From positions 8,748,201 to 8,812,200 of the forward strand of contig OZ020269.1 of the NCBI GenBank assembly GCA_963971225.1: 64,000 nucleotides of DNA, read 5' to 3'. The DNA is from Melieria omissa. Its lineage: Eukaryota > Arthropoda > Insecta > Diptera > Ulidiidae. Shown one piece after another: positions 48,516 through 60,352 of the stretch (positions within the stretch are counted from its first letter, which is position 1; each line of letters starts with the position of its first letter). A program made the translations under genes and the position numbers. The notes under the pieces are model-generated. The model was not told where the DNA came from. It made no database searches and was given only the letters and a program-made list of their open reading frames with translations.

Positions 48516-48816
48516 ATCCAATTTGTTCTTCAGTGGGCAATAACAAACCTCTGGCTGTCAAAGGTTTCCCTATAGAAAATTTTCAAACTGGCTCAGTGAC
48601 TACAATACTGTGGGTGCTTTTATGTCTCTACGAGCACATAATTTTCTTCAAAGTCCTTTATAACCTTTTTATATACCATTCAAATATTGAAATCCTGAAG
48701 CATTTTAACATCAAACATAAACATGAATATTTCTACACATAATTTAATTTTAATACAGAATGTGGCTGTTTCAAAAGATTTTCTCTACTCTAAACATCCA
48801 CCATTTTCTCTTACAG

Positions 48817-48853
48817 CCTCGACACCGATGACTCATTCTGCCTCGAATTTTAA
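48817..48853 (+). CDS. Candidate terminal coding exon (partial protein end)
   Basis: A strong acceptor precedes it: CTCTAAAC as a branch-point-like word, then CCACCATTTTCTCTTACAG ending at 48816. With one base completing the previous codon, the exon reads LDTDDSFCLEF and stops at 48851-48853. With two bases carried over it reads STPMTHSASNFNFIASF before a stop; in the third phase it stops after four codons. I do not recognise either ending. No upstream exon is visible in the window, so it would have to join across a very long intron. This may be a chance acceptor. Confidence 0.3.
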
Positions 48854-49602
48854 TTTTATAGCTTCCTTTTGATTTCGTGGAATCGCTGCACGTTCAGGTT
48901 GTGGGCCAACGATTCGGCTGCCACGCAAAGTGGCGCGTTGCAGTCGTTGTGGCGCTGTGTGTGTACTCCGCGTGCTTGTTTTTGTTTTTTTATGTTGCAC
49001 GCGTGTGCGGCGCCCACTGCCGTTCGACTCTTTGCGCAAAATTGCCCAATTAGACTTGGCATATAAATTCAATTAACGCATCATTTCGCAAAATTTCATG
49101 TTGGTGCTTTTGTAAAATTTTCTGTAAATTTGCGCATCATGGAAGTTTTTTAATTAATTTATGGCACAGTGCGTCCCGAAATAGCCAAATAGATTGTGCG
49201 CCAATATTGCAGCCGTTGGCTATTTGCGCGATGCTGGATTTTGTTTTGTTTCGAATTTCTGCTCTTCTTCTTTTGTTTTTGCATTTGTTTGTTTATGCCA
49301 ACAGTTGGGCGCGTTGTTTGCTTTATCGGACAACTGGTGTGGTCTGTTCCGAGTCGGCGAAGCGTACAATTGACCCGCACCGATAACCTCGCAAGCTTGT
49401 GAGCTTCTTAAGTGAATTTATGAAGTCCGTCAAAGAAGTGAGTGAGTGAGTTATCAATGCGTAGTCAGTCGTATAGGAGGCAAAGACCTTAAAAGTGTAA
49501 GAGAGCTGAATAAACATTCATCAATCAAGTGAATCAAAATATGTGCGAAGACATTGTCACACAATGAATTCATCATACAATAGTGAGACTTGTCAGGCTT
49601 TC
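48854..49602. other. Possible 3' UTR, otherwise noncoding
   Basis: The first 500 bases are GC-richer than the satellite before them. AATAAA is at 49509-49514, about 656 bases after the candidate stop codon, so it could serve as the poly(A) signal of that exon. The last part (49467-49503) resembles 50332-50370, so it belongs to the repeat block that follows, which weakens the UTR reading. Confidence 0.3.
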
Positions 49603-50250
49603 GTTGTATCCAAGTGTGATTTGAACAAAAATTTAATTAAAAAAAATTAGTAAATTTCTTTATGAAATTGAACTGAGTTGAAAGTAATCTTGGCTTCTTC
49701 GTCATTCTGTGAGGCCGCCAGTCCAAAAATCTCAACAGAAAGTCATTGATTTGGAATGCATTTGTCTCTCTTGGGTCTTGGGGATTTTCATTACCCTGGA
49801 TACAACAATTCTGAACACAATTTTGTTGTATCCAATTGTGATTTGAACCAAAATTTAGTTACCAAAAATTTGTAAATTTCTTTATGAAATTGAACTGAGC
49901 TGAAAGTAATCTTCGCTTCTTCGCCGTCAGACCGAAAATCACAACAGAAAGTCATTGATTTGGAATGCATTATTCTCTCTTTTGTCTCCTAGGGATTTTC
50001 ACTACCCTGGACACAACAATTCTGAACACAATTTTGTTGTATCTAACTGTGATTTGAACAAAAACTGTATTACCAAAAATAAGTCAATTTCATTACTTAT
50101 GAAATTGAACTGAGTTGAAAGTTATCTTGGCTTCTTCGCCGCCAGACGAAAAATCACAACTGGAAGTTATTGTTTTGGAATGCATTGGTCTCTCTTGGGT
50201 CTCTAAGGGATTTTTACTACCATAGACACTGCAATTCTGGCATTTATGGA
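49603..50250. repeat. 211-222-bp tandem repeat, three units
   Basis: GTTGTATCCAA-type starts occur at 49603, 49825 and 50036. Each unit then carries GTGATTTGAAC, TATGAAATTGAACTGAG, CTTGGCTTCTTCG, GAAAGTCATTGATTTGGAA and TCTCTCTTGGGTCT blocks in the same order. Similarity extends to flanking sequence at 49467-49503 and 50332-50370. Noncoding. Confidence 0.88.
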
Positions 50251-52493
50251 AGGTTGAATTGGGTGGAGTTTTTGTGTCAATAAATGCAAACATTTTTTTT
50301 TTTAGTTGGCGTCAGTCATCAATGTGGAGTGAGGTATATAAGAGGCAAAGTCCTTAAAAGTCTAAGGGACTTTTCTGCCATTCCACAGCCTTACTAACTA
50401 ATAATCAGGTGCTGCCTAACTACAAATTTTCGAAGGAAAAAGTCCACAGAAGGCGTCATTTGCGACGCTAATCACATGTCCACTTCCATACTACGCGTGT
50501 GTGTGTGTGTGTGTTGCTAAGAAAAGCGAGTGGCCCATTCCAGTGAAATTCGAAACAATTTGCCGCCGTTGCGTTCAGGCTCAGACAAAGTGACAGATAT
50601 TTAGCGTTGCCACTAATGGCGGTAATTTTCTTCATTTCACTCAACTGCAGCACACAAAAAAAAAACAAAACAATAAAAAACAAAAACAAAATACAAAGTG
50701 GTAAAAGTTGTTCGAATATTTTAGTGCAGTAAAGAAAAAAAATAACTGAAAACGAAACGACACACGGCCACATGGTTATTTGGCCATAATTTGCGACAAA
50801 AGTACTACCGCAAATTTTCGCTAATTACTTTTCAACTATCCAACCGTCAAGCGGCAGCCGGCCACACTTGCCACTAATAGAGTTAATGCGCTAAGCGCTC
50901 AGCGCCGACACGCCTCGCACCCACACATGTGTGTACGTAAGCTCGAAGGCCACAAGAAACCGCTGACAGCAGCACTGGCGAATTTTCCACCACCGTTGGC
51001 AGTCACACTGTCCAACACTTAGCCCCCCTCCCCCTTATTGCTGCGTTTCTCCACCAAAAACGTTAAGCGCAAAATTTATTTGGCTTTGTGGGGTTCGGTG
51101 TTTTTTTTTTGTTGCTCCTCATTGTAGCTGCTTTTTTGTTTTTGTGTTGTATTTGGTTTCGACGAAATTTGTGGCAATCATGGGTATTAGTGGCCTTTTC
51201 ACACTTCAGCCAACCCACACACATACATACAACAGTACAGTGGCAATTACAACTATGTGGTGCGTGTGTGTGTGTGTGAGTTTGTCTGTTGGCGAGTCTC
51301 ATTAATGGCAGTGGAACTAAAGTATTGTTGTTGTTTTTGTTATTGCTGCATTTTTAGTAGTTTTTTGTATTGTTGCTATTTGCCGCAGTCGTTTTTATTA
51401 TTGTTGCTGTTTGTTGTTTGTGTTGGTGGTGTTTTTCTAATGCTGTGAATTCTGTGGAAAATCGGTTTTTGAAATACTTGAAAATTAGTTGGCTTGGCCA
51501 CAACAACAACAAACACCGCTCAGCGAAAGTGCCTTGCAGTGTTAAGTTTGCATCTGCGGCAGCAACTCCCGGGGGGGGAGTCGTTTGTGTGGAATGCCGA
51601 GTGCGTCGTTTTTGCTACAATGGCTTTTCGTATTAATTTCAACGGCTATGTTTTTTCACTTTCCCAAAAGTTGTTGTTGCTTTTGCTTTTTGTATGTTTT
51701 GTCTGCTCCACTCAAGCGGCAACAACGTGCAACATTCTTTCATTCGACTGCTGTGTTGCAAGTGGCAACAACTGCACGCGCAGACAATGGTGTTTGGCGG
51801 CAAAGTTTATTTTGACAGCTGAATTCTTAGTTGGCTGCTACCCTACCCTCTTCCCCTCTACACACATGGTCACACTGCTGCAGCAACAGCAGACAGTGGC
51901 GGTTGTGTGCTTTTGCTTTTTTTGCCAACACTCCATTGGCGGTAATTATCTGCTTGTGAATTGCATACTCATTGTTCTTATTGTAGTTGTTTTGTTGTTG
52001 TTTTTTTTCAATTTATATTTTTTCGCCTTTGTTCTTACGCCTTTTTGCGTTTGCTTTTGTTTGTTTCGTTTCTGCTAATTTTTTTCTTTTTGTTTAATGT
52101 TTCTTGTTTGCGTCTCTTCACTGCACGTTGCATATCGCTTCAAAGGCAGCAAATTAGTATCCGCTGCCTGCAGACATTTTCTGTTGGGGCGTGTGTGCCG
52201 CAAGTGTTGATTGTGGCTTGTTGTATGTTCTAAAATTAAAATTATAACCTTTTCTGGTGTGAGAACTTCTGTTTGTTGGGCATTGTTCTTGCGGCAAAGA
52301 CAGCGCAGCGGAATGGCGACGCATTGGTTTGTGTCTAATTATTGTAGCTTGGAGAATTCTTTGAAATATGCTGAAATTGCTCATTTCTATAAGCAGTCAA
52401 ATGGTTTCAAAATTAACTAGAAAATCTGGAAATTAGTCTACAACCATTTATGCCTCACATTCCTTCTGGCACGCAAATTAAGCATACAAAATT
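50251..52493. other. Noncoding host-like stretch
   Basis: No gene recognised. GT runs lie at 50495-50514 and 51261-51279. 51300-52120 is rich in TTG/TTT words and yields Leu/Phe/Cys/Val-rich frames (longest 51494-52078) that look membrane-like by composition only. 52120-52490 has no recognisable element. Confidence 0.5.
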
Positions 52494-52883
52494 AATAAAA
52501 TAAAATAAAATAAAATAAAATAAAATAAAATAAAATAAAATAAAATAAAATAAAATAAAATAAAATAAAATAAAATAAAATAAAATAAAATAAAATAAAA
52601 AAAATAAAATAAAATCAAATAAAACAAAATAAAATATAAATAATAAAATAAAATAAAATAAACTAAAATAAAATAAAATAAAATAAAATAAAATAAAATA
52701 AAATAAAATAAAATAAAATAAAATAAAATAAAATAAAATAAAATAAAATAAAATAAAATAAAACAAAATAAAATATAAATAATAAAATAAAATAAACTAA
52801 AGTAAAATAAAATAAAATAAAAAAAATAAAATAAAATAAAATAAAAAAAAATAAAACAAAATAAAATATAAATAATAAAATAA
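52494..52883. repeat. (TAAAA)n pentanucleotide array with an internal triplicated block
   Basis: TAAAA units fill the block with occasional interruptions. A variant block containing AAAACAAAATAAAATATAAA starts at 52621, 52760 and 52853 (spacings 139 and 93 bp), showing that segments of the array, and not just single units, were duplicated. Minus-strand frames of ILFYF repeats are artefacts of the 5-bp period. Confidence 0.97.
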
Positions 52884-52944
52884 AAATTGTGAGTTATTTC
52901 TTGTTGAATATAGAAAAAATGCATTATTCTTCTTTTGCATACCA

Positions 52945-53345
52945 GTTTGAAATAGATCCCAAACATCAACTGTTGCACTTGCCACATTCGTCAGGAATTT
53001 TGACTCAACAGTTTGACCAGTTCGAGTTCTTGATGGGACAAAGTAGATCCCAAATATCAACCTTTATTTTATTTGCCATATTTGTCAGGAATCGTACCCC
53101 AACCATTCAGTTATTTCAACTGATCTCAAATATCTACCTCTGTTTTGTTTGGCAGACCCATTATGAACTTTGAACCAATGGTTCGAACAGTTTGACCTCT
53201 TGGTCAGCAAACTAAAGCTCAAACATCAAACTTTACTACAATCTTGATTCAACAGTTTGAGCAGTTTGACTTTTTGGTGAGGCAAACTAGATTCGAAATA
53301 TCAACTTTTATTTCGCCAGATCCCTCAGAAATCTTAAACCAACTG
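52945..53345. repeat. Degenerate 75-95-bp tandem repeat
   Basis: Words of the type AGATCCCAAATATCAAC recur at about 52951, 53045, 53120, 53210 and 53288, alternating with CAACAGTTTGACCAGTT-like words. Unit length varies, so this is an old, eroded array. Noncoding. Confidence 0.65.
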
Positions 53346-56019
53346 TACGAAGGAATTGCTGCGTCGCGTTCACCTCTCCTTCTTCCAGGAGGTTCAGTAC
53401 GAACCAAATAGCGCAGAGTTCAATAATGACTTCAACGAGCCGCCATAGTAAAGTTCCATTTAGACATACTTGAAAATCATGTCTCCTTTATGGACAGAGT
53501 GGCCATAGTCCCAAGTTGGTCTATGCTTACTTTGCTATTGGGATTTGACCAGTCAATACCTCTGTACAGCGGAAAGCTCAAATAGATAATATGCCACAAT
53601 TAGGGCGTGGCTATAGTTCGGAATATCAATTAATCCTTCCAGATGTACCAAACACTTCCACAAACATATTTTACTTCGTGTTGCTACTCGTTTTCGCTCT
53701 GACATCAGATTCTTTGATGTCGCCTCTCTCCCTTTCTTCCCCGACAACCACACTAACTTTACTATAAGATTCCCCGAAATTTTCACAATCATTTCCGCTC
53801 AGCTAAAGATCTGCCATAAAAATCTATCTAGCAATTTTCTTGTCTTTCCTCCCCAAGCGTCAGTTGCCCCTTCCCCTAACTCACTTGCGAGTTTTGTCGA
53901 AAATTTTTATGTGCTCATTGCAGCAATTATTAAACGACGGTTTTATGAACTTATTGAGCCACTTCAGTTACAACAACAACAACAATAGCAGTAACAACAA
54001 AACGAAATTGTCTTTGTCTCTGCTATCGTACGAAATTTATGAGGCTTTTGTTATCTTATAAAAAATTTTCCGCCCGAGCGCATTGAGGCAAAATATTGGA
54101 TTAGTAAAAAAGGAAGAAGAAAATAATAGCAACAACAAGAACTCAACGCATTTCCGCTTTTGCACTACACACCACCAACCAGTCAGCAAACAAAAAATGC
54201 TCGTTAAAGGCCAAAAGCAAAGAAAAAAAAGCTCTGATATATCGAAGAACTGAATGGAGCTGTGGAGCAGCTTAAGTGCTGCCAGCACGTGCCACACCGA
54301 AAAAAATTGCATGCAACGTATTCGAGCATTGTTGAAATGACCCAAAGCAAATCGTACATACACGCACTAAACGTTGAGTGGGGGAGTGAGCTGACTGGAG
54401 GGGGAGGGAACTTTTTTTCTAAGGGATGGCAAGCTACTTCCAACTTCTACAACAAGAAGTGAACAGCAGCAAGAAAAAAACAAACGAACAAAAGTTCAAT
54501 GTACGCAAACTCGGAGAGGAGGAGAAGAGGGAATGAGTGTCAAAGCAACTGCTCGGGCACTGTTGTGTCGCTGTCAAAAGGAGTTTATGCTCAAGAATAA
54601 TGAAATTTATTGCATGCGACAATTTTGCGTTGCGTCTTTTCTGTGCGGTTTCTTTGTCGTTGGGCTGTCATGTCGCGCTCACGCCTGACCACACACATGC
54701 ACACCTTGTTCGTTCACATGATCTGAGGTTCTGTCCGCTGTCCACTTATGCTGACTGAGGTCGCAAACATTCTGCCATAATTTCTGAGAAAAAAAATCCC
54801 TTTATGAAAAAAATCCCTTTCTTGTCTTTCGTTCTAAGACACTCCACCTAAATGTTGCTGATTGTGCACACTGTTTAGTTGTTTTTGTTGTTGCAGTTTT
54901 ATGCTCATATATATTCACATTTCACTTAAAATCGAATAATCGTAAAGTTTTATTTTTATCGCATATTTTCCCCTATCACTTTTTCCATTCGAAATTTTTA
55001 ATGCGATTCTAAAGTTTGGTCTTAGTTAGTGACCAGCAGAGCTGCCCGCCGAGTGTCGTAAAAAACGCAACACTAAAATTGTGGAACTTTGTGCGTGGCC
55101 CATAGTTGCTTTCTTTTCAATAAGGGACAATTTTTTACTGCCTCCACCCCGTTCGGTTGTACGGGCAGTGTTATGGCCCATTACGAAGTTGGACGCATAA
55201 ATGACAATTGTTTTTTAATATGCGGTCAGAGTGGTGTCGATTTTAATGGCGAGAATGACAGTGACGGCGCTGCTGCTAATGGCGCTGGTGGAGCTGGTGG
55301 CGATAGTGTCGAGTTTTTATAGATTTTAAATGAAGCACCGAATGCGTTCTAAATGAAGTTAAAAACTGAGCTTTGCCTCGAACGATCATAAATTTGGTCA
55401 CAACGAGCGATGATGGGCTGCGTGCTTACATTTTAAAGGCAAAATTCAATTGAAACGCAGTGAGAAAAGGAAGTGAAAAATGTTGATATGCTGTCTGCAA
55501 GCTTTGTCATAAATTTTTGCTGATAAGTGCTGTTTTCAATGGCAACTAAAGCCGGAAGACAAACTGAGACGATTGACTTGATGTGAAGTTTTGTTGAACA
55601 ACTTTTGGTTATTACAACATTTAAGCAAAGTTTCAGTTTCGTGTTGCTTTGTGTTCGCTTCAATGATGACCTGGTGGGCACAAAGGCAAAAGTTATCCAA
55701 AGCAAAGAGTCCATATGACTATTTTACTATCGCAGGGAGGAAAGATTGGCAACCTACAGGAAATCAAAGCACTTCCAGTTGGGTTAGTTTTAATTGGTCC
55801 AAAGCGCTCCGAAGCACTGAGTCTATAAGACCATACGAGTATTACTTGCCCTGAGAGAAAAGACCATCCACGTGTCGGAATCACAGATCTTCCAATTAAA
55901 TTAGTTTCCCTTTACTTCCTTCAAAGCGATCATTTACTTAGCTTGTTCGTTGGTGGGTTTCTTTATTTACAAAAACACCTAATAAGGAACACTTTTGTTT
56001 TGGCCACTGTTGTCTATGC
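53346..56019. other. Noncoding host-like stretch
   Basis: No gene recognised. (CAA)n with interruptions at 53974-54002. A plus-strand frame at 55089-55322 ends in a Gly/Ala/Asp-rich segment (GDGAA-type triplets) without a known domain. The MITE at 56020 lies at the right edge. Confidence 0.45.
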
Positions 56020-56173
56020 CAGGGGCGGATTCAGAAAAATATTTCGGGGGGGTTTCAAAAAGTAAATCTTTAATAGTCATAAAATGCCTTTTGATTTGTA
56101 TTTAGTTTTAAAGTCGATCCTAATCTTTCGGGGGGGTGTCAACCCCCAAAACACCCCCCTGAATCCGCCACTG
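56020..56173. mobile_element. hAT-type MITE, family B, copy 2 (154 bp)
   Basis: Ends CAGGGGCGGATTCAG and CTGAATCCGCCACTG match as a 15-bp inverted repeat with one mismatch. The flanks GTCTATGC (56012-56019 and 56174-56181) are a perfect 8-bp duplication, so this copy looks younger than the one at 4105-4252. Subterminal G runs face C runs (CCCCCCGAA-type), which would strengthen a hairpin. Noncoding. Confidence 0.9.
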
Positions 56174-56523
56174 GTCTATGCGGACAATGCTCCATCAAAA
56201 AGCCTTCAAACTCTCGTTCGAAATCGGAAGAATACTTACTTTAAAGATTATTCTGGCTCAAAATGGGTTAATTCGAGAAGATATTGATCCGGACTGATAA
56301 TTCAAAATCAGATTTAGTTGATAGTTCTCTAGCTCAAAGATCATCCTGGCTCAATAAAAGTTATGTTGAGAAGAAAATATTGCTTCGGACTCAAGAATCA
56401 AGGTTGGATTAGGTAGATTTGTACGTTAATAAGAAGATGGTTCTGGATCAATACAAATTTTAACAAGAAGAAGATATTGCTCTGGATTCAAGATTCAATG
56501 TTCGATTTGGTAGAATTGTACTT

Positions 56524-57435
56524 CGAGGTTTCAGACAGGGCGATCCTTTGTCCTGCGACCTCTTCAACTTCACCATGGAGAGTGTCCTGCGCAAGGCCGG
56601 TGTACATCGTAATGGCACAATTTTCAACAAAAGTGTCCAGCTCCTTGCTTACGCTGATGATATTGATGTCATCGGACGTAACAAGCGAGATGTCACCGCT
56701 GCCTTTGCGGCTATCGAAAGAGAATCTGCCAAAATGGGTCTGGTGGTAAATGAGGGCAAGACGAAGTATATGCTGTCTACACGCAGGGACTCGCAGCGGC
56801 TAGGGTCTCACGTCGAGGCCGACAGGTATGCTTTTGAAGTTGTCAAGGAATTCGTCTACCTTGGCACCGCCATCAACAGCAGCAATGATGTCAGTCTGGA
56901 GATAAAGCGAAGGATAACTCTTGCCAACAGGTGCTACTACGGTCTCGGTAGGCAATTGAGAAGTAGAGACCTCTCTCGACCGACAAAACTTTCACTCTAT
57001 AGGACGCTTATCTTGCCCGTGCTCCTCTATGGCGCTGAAGCATGGACAATGACACGAAACGACATAGCGGCCCTTGGAGTGTTCGAGAGGAAGGTGCTTC
57101 GCAAAATCTTCGGCCCTGTTCGGGTTGGTGACGACTATCGCATACGAACCAATAACGAGCTGTATGAGCTGTATAAGGACATGGACGTAGCGCAGCGAAT
57201 TAACATCCAGCGGCTACGCTGGCTCGGTCATGTCTGCCGCATGGACGACGAAGCTCCGGCGAAAAAGGTATTCGATGCGATGGTTGGAGGTCGACGGCGA
57301 AGAGGGAGGCCGTGTCTCCGGTGGAAGGACCAAGTGGAAGAGGCCCTGGTATCTCTTGGTGTGACCAACTGGAGAAGGCGCGCGCGAAGCAGAGGCGCCT
57401 GGAGAGAAGTTTTGCGGCAGGCCGTAACCCGATAA
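56524..57435 (+). pseudogene. Reverse transcriptase C-terminal half of the RTE-like element
   Basis: The frame opens RGFRQGDPLSCDLFNFTMES (RT motif 4) and continues without a stop to 57433-57435. LLAYADDIDVIG carries the catalytic YADD (about 56650-56661), GLVVNEGKTKYM and FVYLGTAIN follow as the next RT motifs, and RLRWLGHVCRMDD and GGRRRRGRPCLRWKDQVEEA form the C-terminal region. The N-terminal endonuclease and the first RT motifs are absent because of 5' truncation, so it cannot act alone. The uninterrupted frame of 304 codons suggests a recent insertion. Confidence 0.93.
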
Positions 57436-57472
57436 CGGGTTGTTATGGCCAGTTAAGTAAGTAAGTAAGTAA
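56524..57472 (+). mobile_element. RTE-like non-LTR retrotransposon, 5'-truncated copy 1 (949 bp)
   Basis: The insertion starts inside the RT domain and ends 37 bp after the stop codon in a TTAAGTAAGTAAG tail. GTACTT at 56518-56523 and 57473-57478 is a 6-bp target duplication. The empty site fits the 101-bp satellite unit, which normally reads GTACTTAAGCTCG. A very short 3' UTR with a short-repeat tail is known for RTE-type elements; the clade still needs a tree. Two other truncated copies with the same 3' end are at 16784-17110 and 60269-60352. Confidence 0.92.
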
Positions 57473-58290
57473 GTACTTTAGCTCGAAGATAATTCTTTTT
57501 GATTACGAGTTACATATATCAAGAAGAATATAATTCTCTAGACTCAAGATTCAGTATTCGATTAGGTAGAATTGTACTTAAGCTCGAATATCATTCTTCT
57601 TGAATACGAGTTACATATATCAAGAAAAATATAATTCTCTGGACTCAAGACTCAATATTCGATTATGTAGAATTGTACTTAAGCTCGAATATCATTCTTC
57701 TTGAATACGAGTTACATATATCAAGAAAAATTCTCTGGGCTCAAGATTCAATATTTGATTAGGTAGAATCGTACTTAAACTCGAAAATCATTCCGGCTGA
57801 ATATGAGTTATAACAAGAAGAAAACATTGCTCTGGATTAAAGATTCAATGTTCGATTAGGTAAAATTGTACTTAAACTCGAAGATAATTGTTTTTGAATA
57901 CGAGTTACATGTATCAAGAAGAATATAGAATAGAATAGAAGATAATTCTTCTTGAATACGAGTTACATATATCAAGAAGTATATAATTCTCTGGACTCAA
58001 GATTCAATGTTCGATTAGGTAGAATCGTACTTCAACTCGAAGATCATTTCGACTGAATACGAGTTATAATAAGAAGAAGATATTGCTTCGGACAGAATCG
58101 TACTTAAACTCGAAGGAAGAATGATATTTTCCTGAATACGAGTTACATATATCAAGAAGAAGGAATATATCAAGAATACGACTTATATCTATCCAAAAGA
58201 ATATAATGCTCTGGACTAAAGATCATTGTTAGATTTGGTTGAGTCGTAGTTTAACTCGAATATCCTTCCAGCACAATACGAATTATTTCG

Positions 58291-60259
58291 AGTTTCCACT
58301 CAAAGTTGAAATAATTTCCACCTCTCGATGATGCTGAGTCTGTCTGACTTCTACTTCTGATACATAGTTTGGTTAGGTTAGGTTATAGTGGGTGTCTGGG
58401 CACGGGACTTTATCGCAGAACATACTTAATAAGAACCTTGATCTAATAAGAACCTTGATCCCATGATGAAGAGGCATCCTGTCAACCTAAAAAGTTTTCT
58501 AATTTCAAAAGCCACTAAGAAAAAGAGTCATTTGACAATCAATGGAACAGGGTCCATAACAATGTTGTATACTGTCTATTTCCTCGTAATTTTTACTGTT
58601 TTTTCTTTTTTACTCCTCTTCGACAGCTCTAATCAAGTTCGGTATACCGACGAGTCCACCAAATCAATTATATTTCTTTATAGTACCGGAAAGATATCGA
58701 CGGCAGTGTTACTATTTTATTTTCGATTAAAGAATAAAATTAACTTTGGCAGCAACAAAATATAGTTTTGTGTCCCTACTATCGACGCCTCGATGGTATA
58801 AGTAAGTTCTACTTGATCTAGAGCCGATCGTTTCCATTGCAAATATATATATTTTTTAAAATATTTATATTCTCTTCCCAATTCAATGCCATACCTTGAA
58901 CTATTTTTATTTTCCACGCGAAAATTCAATATCTCTATGCAAGTTGTCCTTCAAGACACTGTTCACTATGCTAATAACTTATTTAGAAACTAAATAACTT
59001 TCCCCACATTTAATCAAATCCAACCGCACACCGCCAAGTCAAACGTGAAAGCGTCGCCGCTCTCGTAGATTTTATTGGTCATCCCACGATCCATTTATGA
59101 ATTGTGCGCCCATCAATGTGACACATCGTTAAATTCACAGAACTCGTAAATCATCTCTATCAGCATTGGCCCAGACCCAGGCCCAGGCCACCTGCCCGCC
59201 GCTCGTCGGTGCGGCCCAACGCTGCAATGGCCGCAACATGTCATTTGCATTGCGCTGCACACGATCGGTCGACTTTGAAAGCCTTTTGTTCGCTTTGTGA
59301 CACTTTGTGATAAAATTTTAATTGCCTCTATATTTATGATTCAAGTGCATTGCTGGGGGCGCTGTGGCTTTCTGGGAAATCAGTGAAATGTTCACCATTT
59401 TACGAGGGTAAACAAAAGTTTTATGCGCGTTCGTACTTAAGCTTTTCGAACTCATAAAATATGGCACTGTAGGTGCATAACAATTTTTAATTCCCATGTT
59501 TGGTTGTTGTTGTAGTCATTTTCGAAAATTTTAAAAGGCTTTCAATTTGAGATTTGTGAACTGTTTTATGATTGTGTGCGGGGCTGACCATAACCGCCGC
59601 AGCAAGCTGGGCTGATAAGCGTTTCAATAGTTGGGGGGATTTTGCGTTCAACTGCGGCTGGGTGGAGGGGGCGATGGGGCAAATGTCACGCAACGCCTGT
59701 GACACTAAAAGTATTTGCTTTATCTGCATTTTATTAAGCAGCACAGCAATTGTTAATGACTTTTAAAAATGTGTCTGTGTGCGTGTGTGTTTGGGTTTTA
59801 TGGCGCTGCTTCTCCTTTCTGGAGGAGAGCAGAGAGAGTTATCAAGTTTTTAGATAAATGTTTACATGGGGCACTCTAATTTTACACAGACTTAAGTTGT
59901 AGATATGCGTAAGAGCCACTTGATGTTGCTCGACAATGTTGTGGAACAGTGATGGGGTTTTTGAACTTTCTTTATTAACCAATTCTCATTATACAACTTG
60001 GACTTGTAACAAATATTTTTTTTAAGAATTTTTTAAAATCCAATAAAAATAATTGTTATGGGATTTGAAGCTGTGATAAAACACTTCTTACATAAAGTTT
60101 TATCATTTATGAGTTCAGAAACAGAAACACATAAGGGACAAGTTTGGGGAATTAGTTACTCAATTTTGTTTATAATATTAAATATGTACATATATTAGAC
60201 ATGATTTAGTATTGGCTGGGGATTTTAAATAATGGGTTTTCAATACTGGGGAACATCCA
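58291..60259. other. Noncoding host-like stretch
   Basis: No gene recognised. GGTTAGGTTAGGTT at about 58372-58385 may be the tail of a minus-strand retrotransposon, but nothing codes beside it. 59150-59400 is GC-richer with a CATTTGCAT word (59240-59248). The remainder is AT-rich. Confidence 0.45.
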
Positions 60260-60268
60260 ATTTTATGA

Positions 60269-60352
60269 CTTACCTACTTAATTGGCCATAAGAACTCGTT
60301 GCCGGGTTATCGCCTGCCGCAAAAGTTCTCTACAGGCGCCTCTGCTTTGCGC
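60269..60352 (-). mobile_element. RTE-like non-LTR retrotransposon, 84-bp 5'-truncated copy 3
   Basis: On the minus strand the sequence matches only the last codons, stop region, short 3' UTR and TTAAGTAGGTAAG-like tail of the copy at 56524-57472 (plus-strand landmarks TTGGCCATAA and CAGGCGCCTCTGCTTTGC). It is bounded by ATTTTATGA at 60260-60268 and 60353-60361, a perfect 9-bp target duplication. Confidence 0.9.

Larger units (their letters stand above)
56230..58290. repeat. 101-bp satellite array, split by a retrotransposon
   Basis: Units of about 101 bp combine TAGGTAGAATTGTACTTAA, CTCGAATATCATTCTTC, TTGAATACGAGTTACATATA and TCTGGACTCAAGATTCAAT. Diverged units run from about 56230 to 56523, and the array resumes after the RTE-like insertion at 57473. 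The right part (57480-58150) is better conserved. A TAGAA micro-repeat lies near 57925-57940. Confidence 0.9.

Noticed and set aside
51494..52078. 194-residue hydrophobic plus-strand frame resembling a membrane protein
   Set aside because: Its hydrophobicity comes from TTG/TTT-rich DNA; no signal, no topology pattern and no family resemblance.
52455..52987. Long minus-strand frames of ILFYF repeats (up to 169 residues)
   Set aside because: Translation of the TAAAA array; same artefact.
58366..58400. GGTTAGGTTAGGTT as a telomere-like or retrotransposon tail
   Set aside because: Too short, no adjacent coding or 3' UTR signature; dipteran telomeres are not built from this repeat.
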